DNA of 64,000 nt from Asterias rubens. Taxonomy: Eukaryota > Echinodermata > Asteroidea > Forcipulatida > Asteriidae. This document shows, one piece after another, positions 41,967 through 64,000 of this stretch. The position numbers were made by a program, and so were the translations under genes. Location of the stretch: the NCBI RefSeq assembly GCF_902459465.1, contig NC_047063.1:18255685-18319684 (forward strand), in the 5' to 3' direction. Within the stretch, counting starts at the first letter, position 1, and each line of letters starts with the position of its first letter. The notes beneath the pieces are model-generated. The model ran no database searches. It worked only from the letters and a program-made list of their open reading frames with translations, and was not told the origin of the DNA.

Positions 41967-44838
41967 TCAAAAGATTTTCAAGGAAGGCCAAACTTATCAA
42001 AAATCACTCAGGCTGTAACTCCAACATCTCTCATCCCTTCCTCCCACCATGGAGCAACACTCACCAAAACTTGAATAAGAACGTAAATGTGGCAAGAATT
42101 TTACTGAAAAGGTCTTTAACCTTTGACCAATATGCAAATTTGTAAGATGCCCAGGAAAACCAAAGATCAATTTAAAGTATAATAATTGGTTATAAAACAA
42201 CAAAAATGTTTACAGGGGTTACATAATCACATGCAAACAAATGCCTGGAACCAAGTTTAAAAAAAAAATGTTTCACAAAATACTCAATGAAAAAAAAAGC
42301 CATTAACATAATCTACAATGCAGCTAAAATACAATTACGTCAAAGAATTTTGAAAGTATAGAAAACCCACAAATGAACGGCTTGAACTTGAACTTGTTTT
42401 TTTGTCAGCCCTTCAAAATCCAACTGTGGATTCGTCAACTAAAAAAACAGTACGATTGGAAAAAAAAAAAAAAAATGTCAACGTCAGACATAGTCTCAAA
42501 GCCCGTCTTGACAACAAAGTGTGCAACCTTAAACCGGTCTTAAACTCAAACTGTGATTAATGTAATGGAAAAAAATTAATACAAGGTCACAAGCTTCTTT
42601 CTCATTGCCGAGAAAAATATTTCTGTAAACTGCAACTCAACTTAAAAGTTTAAAATCAAGTGTAAGAACTTTTAAAAAATATTGCTATTGAATACAACGT
42701 GAAGATTACAAGGTAGTTAAAAGAAGTACTTGAAGTTTAATTTATGTACACTACTTACAAAATATAAAAGTAACTTAACGCACAGCGTGTCCAACCAAGC
42801 CCTTCATTTGAATATATTTACATATTTATTGTTGCCCAAATCATGGCTGCTAACAAATCAGTTGCAAAGTGCTCCCCCACACTAGGAAAAAGGGGGAAAA
42901 GTCAACATTTAAAAAATAAGGTTTGTGGTAACACCAGGGCCAAATTTCATAGAGCTGCTTTTTAACGGTAAGCAATTCTTTTGTGCTAACTGTAGCAGAA
43001 AATAGGCCCAGATACAAATACAAAATTGACATATTTTGGTTCATTATTTAAGAAAATAGTGTGCAATGAAGAATTTATTTCAGAAAGCTGCCATTTCTTT
43101 CATGTCACTTTTAAAAACCATGAAACGAACAAAGTCCCTAATGTGTGTTTGCATGGAAATTCCCCTAAATGGTTCATACAAATCGTTTAACAAACTAAAC
43201 CAAACAGTATGACGTCAAAACACACACTGCATCAATCAAAATGAATTCAAATAAACAATGTGACACCAATTGTTTGCCCGACTCAAGCATGCGGCAACTT
43301 GGGTCGACTGAGTAAGTGAGTGAGTGAGACTGGACTTCTTGCAGGCCCAATTCATATACACTCAATGGAGGAAAAAAAACATTTAATCTGAAATAGTATT
43401 GAGATTACATCCTCTGATTTTGATACCAAGAAAGGGGAGGGAATCTTACAACTCGCTCAGCTTATGTCAGGGATCTCTATTAAATGCTGTTAATCCAATC
43501 CTCTTTGCAGCTAGTATTTATTTTCCCTATTTCAACAGTCGTCAATGTGGCACTGATAACCGTTACGAAGAAAGAAAAATTCTCATTTTTTGGCAGATGG
43601 AAAACTGACTTTAATTTTTTTTTTATAAAGTTAGCCCAATACGCTAGCAACCAAAAGCATTGAATGTTAAAATAACCAACGCACAAAAGCACAAACAAAA
43701 TTCAGAAATGATTTTGAAACACAAAAACAGGACTCGTTTTTTGTGTTTGTACAAATTCTTCTGAGAAATCTCTTGCTTAAAAGGTAATTTTAAAGATCTC
43801 TGGAATATATCAAGCTTGCATTATAGTTTAAATTTTGGTCGGTCACATCAGGAGCTAATATCATAGAGCTGTTAGGAACACAAGTTTTCTTTATAATGGC
43901 AGAAACTATTTACCAGCAAAAATATCCTGTAATTATCTGCTTAGTTGACATGTTTTCAGCTTAGCAGCAAAATGACTAAGCGACTTTCGCATAGTAAGCA
44001 GTTTTTGGTCAAAGTACCATCGCTGGACCATGGCTATGGTTCGGTCCTTATTTGTATGCTTAGTTGGTCCCCATTATTTAAAAAAAGAAATGTTTGAAAA
44101 TATGAAAACAATCTCACAGAATTTCCCGAGAAGGTTTTCAAAATAAACATAATATTTAAAACTGGCATCACATGTAGTTCCCATGGTCAAAATGAGATAT
44201 CCTTAAGAAATGTGATTTACCTAAATATACAAGAAAACTTTTAAAAGAGTTTTTGGTAAGAAAAAGAAAATACAATCTGCAGCTCAATGAAATGTGTACA
44301 AAATGAGACAGATTTATTTATAGATAAAAACCCTCCCTATGGAGGACTCTTGTAAAATGTCACATGTTGAGGTCACTGCATATGTAATTGGCAATGACTG
44401 GACAATGACAGTAATGATTGTCAAAAGTAACAGCCATCGCAGTCATGCCAGTGACAGTCAAGGATCAAAAGGAATGCCAGTGACAATGACACTTACTGCA
44501 GTGACAATTGTGATGAAAAAGTAACAAGGACAATAATGACGCTAACCATCATAATGACACCGGTCACAATGACAACCAATGCAATGACAATTGTGATGAC
44601 ACCAGTCCGGAGGCAATCAAGGTTATGACAATCATAATGATACCAGCAGCAATGACAATCACAACACCACTGACAGCAACAAAGCCATATTTTCAGAAAT
44701 TGTCATTTGTTTATAAGGGGAATAAAAAAAAAAAGCAAGTCACTGGACGCTGCGAGAGTAAGTTGAATAGCTACATACATCTTAGTTCTCCTTAATGACT
44801 GCACTATAACTTAGTGATATCTAATGTGACAAATCTTC

Positions 44839-45083
44839 AAGGATTAACAATGACAATGACAATAATAATGACAGTACATCCCCTGGGATCTAGTATCTCA
44901 TTCCTCTAGGGAGACTGCGGTATGACCTGGTGATATCAGATGTCACTATTCTTCTTCATTGACAATGACAGTGACAATGACGACCCCTAGTATCTCATTC
45001 CTCTAGGGAGACTGTGATATGAACTGTTGATATCAGATGTCACTACTCTTCTTCATTAACAATGACAGTGACAATGACGACCC

Positions 45084-45084
<1 letters not shown>
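44839..45084 (-). repeat. 97-bp tandem repeats derived from MAGI terminal exon
   Basis: CTAGTATCTCATTCCTCTAG occurs at 44890, 44987 and 45084, exactly 97 bp apart; the 45084 copy contains the MAGI stop codon and last codons. Between copies lies GATATCAGATGTCACTA.TCTTCTTCATT.ACAATGACAGTGACAATGAC. The two extra units therefore lie in the MAGI 3' UTR. Confidence 0.9.
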
Positions 45085-60060
<14,976 letters not shown>

Positions 60061-61060
60061 CTGTGCATAAAGAAACAACAAAGAGGAAACAAATAGTCAT
60101 TATCTTGAGAAGATCAAAGAACATGAATCCTTTCTCGGACTTCTGAGTGTTGATGTCCGTTCGCGAATGCTGAGACCAGAGATGCGGTTTGCACCCGCTG
60201 TCACCTCCCACCCGCTGTCACCTCGCTACACATGTGGATGGATTTGACGTTCATGTGAAATATACTACGACAGTTTTTTGCTGTTTTCTCAGCAAGTAGA
60301 CACTGTGTTCAGGTGAAACATTTACACTTGACTTGAATAGTAATATTCTTCAAAATTTTGCCTATAAAAAAAGCATCAAGTTGACAAAAACCAATCTATA
60401 AATGACCACACCCTAGGCCACACCCTACCTTTAACTGGTGTTAAAATTGATCCATCCCATACCAACACATAACGGAGAAGAACAGCGTTATCAAAAATTG
60501 CTGGCAAGTGTGCTGTAAAATAAGGCGTCAATGTCTGACCCTAACACAAAGGAATCTAAAAGTTCAGCTGATATCAGTCCAAGCGTTCTTTGTGGATAAT
60601 GTTTATCATGTACTTTTTTAATCCTGCCAAGGAGTTGTGTTACCCCCGCTGAGATAAACAAAAATACTGACAGGCCACGAACTGGCAATTGGAACAAAGA
60701 GTTTCCTTCCCCAAGAAGTGAGAAGAATCCATCAGATAAACAAAAACACTGGGAGAAAATAGAGCTAAAGACGGAGAGATAAACACTGGTTTGGATTTAT
60801 GAGAGGGTTGGGATTGAGTTTCAGGTTGGAGTTGCGTGGGTAGGCTTGAGATACTACTGGATGCCACTGGTGATCTTTGATCCGAACCCCATTAACTGAT
60901 GGCAGGCCAGGCAAACAAACACGATTCGATCAGACAGATATTTTGTATGACTCAGTTATTCTCTACAAGAATCAGGCCTGGAAATTCATCTTAACAAGGG
61001 CCATTTTCATTTTGCAAAGGGCACTTTTATTGGAAAATGTTAAAGTCTGAGGGGAACCTA

Positions 61061-61340
61061 AGTCACTGTGGTCAAGTGGTTAGACTGCAGGACTTGCAAT
61101 CACAAGGTTGTGGGTTCGAATTCCCCAGCTAACTGCTGATTTCACAATGAATAGAATAAATATTGTCGTCTAGTTACTGAATCACAATTTCTTGATTTGT
61201 GCAGTTCATAATCATAGACGTTAAACCAATGTTTGTATGAGAGAGATTGGCTGTTGCCAGCTTGGCATTTATAACCCCTGGTGGGAGTTTGCCGAGTTCC
61301 CTTGACGGGAAGATCATCTAAACAAACAAACAAACAACAA
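61061..61340 (+). mobile_element. SINE-like element G (uninterrupted)
   Basis: The tRNA-like head CACTGTGGTCAAGTGGTTAG ... CTTGCAATCACAAGGTTGTG then GGTTCGAATTCCCC (B box). The body ends CCCTTGACGGGAAGATCATC and an AAACAAACAAAC tail. It is the template for recognising the interrupted copy at 29852-30450. Confidence 0.75.
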
Positions 61341-62131
61341 ACTTTTGAAGGGGCACCAAGGCCACGACATGGGGCAACGGAGGTCATTATTACTTTTGCG
61401 TGTAGTCCATCCACTATGTGTATGTGACTTAATGGCAGGCTTTGAACTTGCTCTTGAAGGGAAATTGCAATTTTTATCTGTTAGGGAGCTCTTCTCTATG
61501 AGGAAAACTGGAGAAAAAAAATTAGGGCTCAACTTCTTTTCTTTTTTATCAAAAAAATATTGACTCTGTAACTTTCTTCCACTTCCAGTTTGGTTTTTAG
61601 AGCTCTTCTCAAAATGTCAAGTCACAAAGCATTTTTCAAAAGCTACACAGTTTAGATCTCACAGCATGATCACCATGTAAAGGGGGATGTCTTTTCAGCA
61701 GCTGGGTATACATTAAACCAAGACGCTGCTATTCTGTGAGCTCAAATAAAATTACTAGTTTCTGGGTCATTCTGTTATTATAAGACTACGGTGGGTGCTC
61801 CATTTTTGTGACCTACAAAAGTCTTATATATCCAAATATTATCCTTCCCAAGAATTGTTTGGTTTTTGTTTTTTTTTTGTTTTTTTTTCAAGAGAGAGAA
61901 CAATTTATTTAACTTTTATAAACTACTGTTTACAACTAGTATGCCTGGTCCAAATTTTGTCGAAAGACTGTATTTTTGAAGAATGTTTATTCTGAAAGAA
62001 TGCAGAATGCTGACAAATTCATGTAACATTGGTTTGGCTGTTGGACTAGAGATAATGGCAGGATCTAGACAATAATTAATTTGTTACTTTTTAATGAACT
62101 ACTTATCATTGTTGAATTACTTCATGCAACC

Positions 62132-62496
62132 TTAAAAGCATTGGACACCTTTGGTTATCGTGAAAGACCAGTCTTCTCACTTGGTGTATCTCAACATACA
62201 TATATGCACAAAATAATTGGTAGTCCAAGTTGCGGGATAATAATGTAGGAAAAAACACCCTTGTCACATGAAGTTGTGTGCTTTCAGATGCTTCATTTCG
62301 GGACCTCAAAATCTAATTCTGAGGTCTTGAAATCAAATTCGTTGAAAATTACTTGTTCTCGAAAACTACATTACTTCAGAGGGAGCCATTTCTCACAATG
62401 TTTTATTTTATCAACAGCTCTACATTGCTCATTACAAAGTAAGCTTTTAGCCAAACAAATATTTTGAGTAATTACCAATAGTATCCACTGCCTTTA
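62132..62496 (+). mobile_element. TTAA-type MITE, family A (copy 7)
   Basis: TTAAAAGCATTGGACACC at the left; AATAGTATCCACTGCCTTTA at the right. Full-length body. It is in a MAGI intron. Confidence 0.8.
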
Positions 62497-62974
62497 TAAC
62501 TTTCTTGTCTATAAAACAGCTATACTACAGGCTGGATGCTTTGATTGCTTCAGACAGTAGACTTGACAGCCCCATACCTATGCTACCATGCTGAGTTAAT
62601 CTTCAAGTGTCACATTGAATTCCAGCCTTGGTGTTCAATTTACAACTGAGACACTTTCTTTGGATAACTCCACCAATTTTCTCTAGACAAGAATTATGAT
62701 GAGAGAATTGACCTTATTTCCCGATCTTTGACAGGTGTTGCTCAATTGTTGTAATTGAGTACAAATCCAATGACATAGTTAGTTCCAAAAATAAAAAAAT
62801 ATATCATTGTTTGAGATTCTCTCAATTAGTGAAGGCAATAAACCTTCTCTTTGCTGAATAGTAGCCTACATGTAGCGAATTATTTGTTTTACGGTGTTGA
62901 GTAGTTAGTTACTTGGGCAACTATTACTCAAAAAGTTCAACTTATTGCTGCAATTCTGCAATCAGGAAATGTGG

Positions 62975-63142
62975 TTGATCCGGTTATTACACGGAGGCCA
63001 TGGCCTCTGTTGCCCCTTGGTATTGACCTTGGTGCCCCTTCAGAACTTTCCCGTAGACTTTGCTTTCAGATAACCCCATGGTGGTGCCCTTCTCAAAATG
63101 AAAATGGCACAAACCTCCAAAAGATTAAATTCCAGGCCTGTA
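62975..63142 (+). repeat. Dispersed repeat M (copy 2)
   Basis: GGAGGCCATGGCCTCTGTTGC ... GGTGCCCCTTCAGAACTTTCC ... AAATTCCAGGCCTG. Same order of words as 22960-23142. Confidence 0.5.
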
Positions 63143-63235
63143 ATGTATAGGCATATAGCCTTATATGGTCATTTCAATCAAAGAATACAAGAAAAGCAGT
63201 TCAAGAATCAAGCAGAGCTACATTATACATGTACA

Positions 63236-63345
63236 GTTGTTGCACGCTGTGACGGCATCCATGGCTTTTTGTACACCCGAGGGGAAGGGTGCCATTTGCC
63301 ACCGAGGGTGTACAAAACCCATGGACCCCAGTCACAGCGTGCAAC
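63236..63345. mobile_element. Palindromic foldback element
   Basis: GTTGCACGCTGTGACGGCAT ... TTTTGTACACCC and GGGTGTACAAAACCCATGGA ... CACAGCGTGCAAC form ~40-bp arms with few mismatches around a short GC-rich loop. Confidence 0.8.
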
Positions 63346-63743
63346 AATTGTTTTGTTATACCTTGGTAACATTGTTATTCCTCTTCTCGAAGTTCTGTTG
63401 TCATCTTTAAACATTATTATGACAGAGCAATGCATAGTTTAGTCATGGTTACATACGCAGACGAACAGTTCAAATAAGAAACAATTCTTCACCTGTTCCC
63501 TCGAACCTGCACGTTTCGTACAGTGCTGGAAATTGACCAACGGTGGGAACCATCAAGGTGATGTACACCGGTGTATATCACTTTTCATGTTACCCGGCGC
63601 GCTGTGCATTACCGTAGCACACATCTATAGCCATGATACATGCGTATTTGTTGCACGGCATGTGATTGGTTCTCGACCAATCAAACTTCACAATTTGTAG
63701 AGAGGTATAACAAGTATACTTGTTAACCTTGCCTAGATTTGGC

Positions 63744-64000
63744 TTAAGGGTTTGGGTGCTTTTTATAGGATATAAACACAATGTTCACAGATTTACTTAC
63801 ATTAAACTTACACGGTTTGAAGGAAATGATAATAGAAAACATCTCAGGCATGTCAGGAGCCGAAGAAAAAAAACCTGTGCAACGTTTTTACCAGTACTAT
63901 TAACATACTAGTACTGGTACATCTCTGTATGCTGAAACATTTTTTGTCTCACCGAGATGAAAGTTATTTTTGTGTCATCGTTTTACTCATTTCTAAAAAA
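63744..64000 (+). mobile_element. TTAA MITE, family E (cut by window end)
   Basis: TTAAGGGTTTGGGTGCTTTT ... ACACAATGTTCACAGATTTAC, then the family E body. The right end lies outside the window. Confidence 0.65.

Larger units (their letters stand above)
36538..45083. other. AGPAT 3' flank, intergenic, MAGI 3' flank
   Basis: 8.5 kb between two convergent genes with no further recognisable exon. It contains the duplicated AGPAT exon end (36671-36760), MITE fragments of families A and D, repeat J (40485-40810), two family K hairpins, GACAATGACA-type low-complexity DNA (44390-44660) and the 97-bp tandem repeats that run into MAGI. Parts are surely 3' UTRs of AGPAT and MAGI; poly(A) sites could not be fixed. 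Confidence 0.5.
60061..64000. other. MAGI intron continuing past the window
   Basis: No coding exon recognised in 3.9 kb. It contains SINE-like element G (61061-61340), MITE A (62132-62496), repeat M (62975-63142), a palindrome (63236-63345) and the start of a family E MITE (63744-64000, cut by the window end). Confidence 0.5.

Noticed and set aside
44395-44660. CRISPR-like or satellite array of GACAATGAC words
   Set aside because: Units are irregular in length and sequence, without spacer structure; it is low-complexity DNA of an animal genome.

Overview
The window is animal nuclear DNA: AT-rich, intron-rich, with small exons in long introns and many foldback elements, SINE-like pieces and retroelement fragments. 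All four host genes are conserved bilaterian genes. Their protein sequences together with the repeat families (TTAA-flanked MITEs, hairpins ending in GGGCCCAATTTCATAGAGCTG-like sequence) suggest an echinoderm, probably a sea star. The species is inference; the gene identities rest on direct reading of conserved motifs, splice sites and reading-frame continuity.

Layout. (1) 1068-7719, minus: complete four-exon DCPS (scavenger decapping enzyme). Its first intron carries a nearly full-length but broken Penelope-like element, 4006-7135, in antisense. (2) 7960-14262: a ~6.3 kb DNA transposon with ~410-bp terminal inverted repeats around one uninterrupted 1,539-codon ORF. The protein has two N-terminal Cys/His modules, a probable RNase-H-fold transposase core, an XPG/PIN-like nuclease region and a C-terminal CXC domain, which best fits the Academ (AcademX) type. 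(3) 14955-15352: 3' fragment of a second Penelope-like copy. (4) 18873-28933, plus: complete 11-exon ZMYND10 (axonemal dynein assembly factor), with one GC-AG intron and an X-box-like site upstream. (5) 30827-36537, plus: complete six-exon AGPAT1/2-type lysophosphatidate acyltransferase. (6) 45084-60060, minus: the 3' twelve exons of a MAGI scaffold gene (last three PDZ domains); its 5' half lies beyond the right edge.

The host genes do not form a functional unit: mRNA 5'-end catabolism, cilia assembly, phospholipid synthesis and junction scaffolding. DCPS and ZMYND10 are divergent, with the big transposon between them about 0.3 kb from the DCPS start. AGPAT and MAGI are convergent.

The most notable non-genic signals are the intact Academ-like transposon; several unrelated-looking MITE families that all end in TTAAAG and flank themselves with TTAA, one of them nested inside a SINE-like element; a hammerhead-like core at the 3' end of both Penelope-like copies; and three separate cases in which the 3' end of a host exon has been duplicated 97-174 bp away (ZMYND10 exon 7, AGPAT last exon, MAGI last exon).
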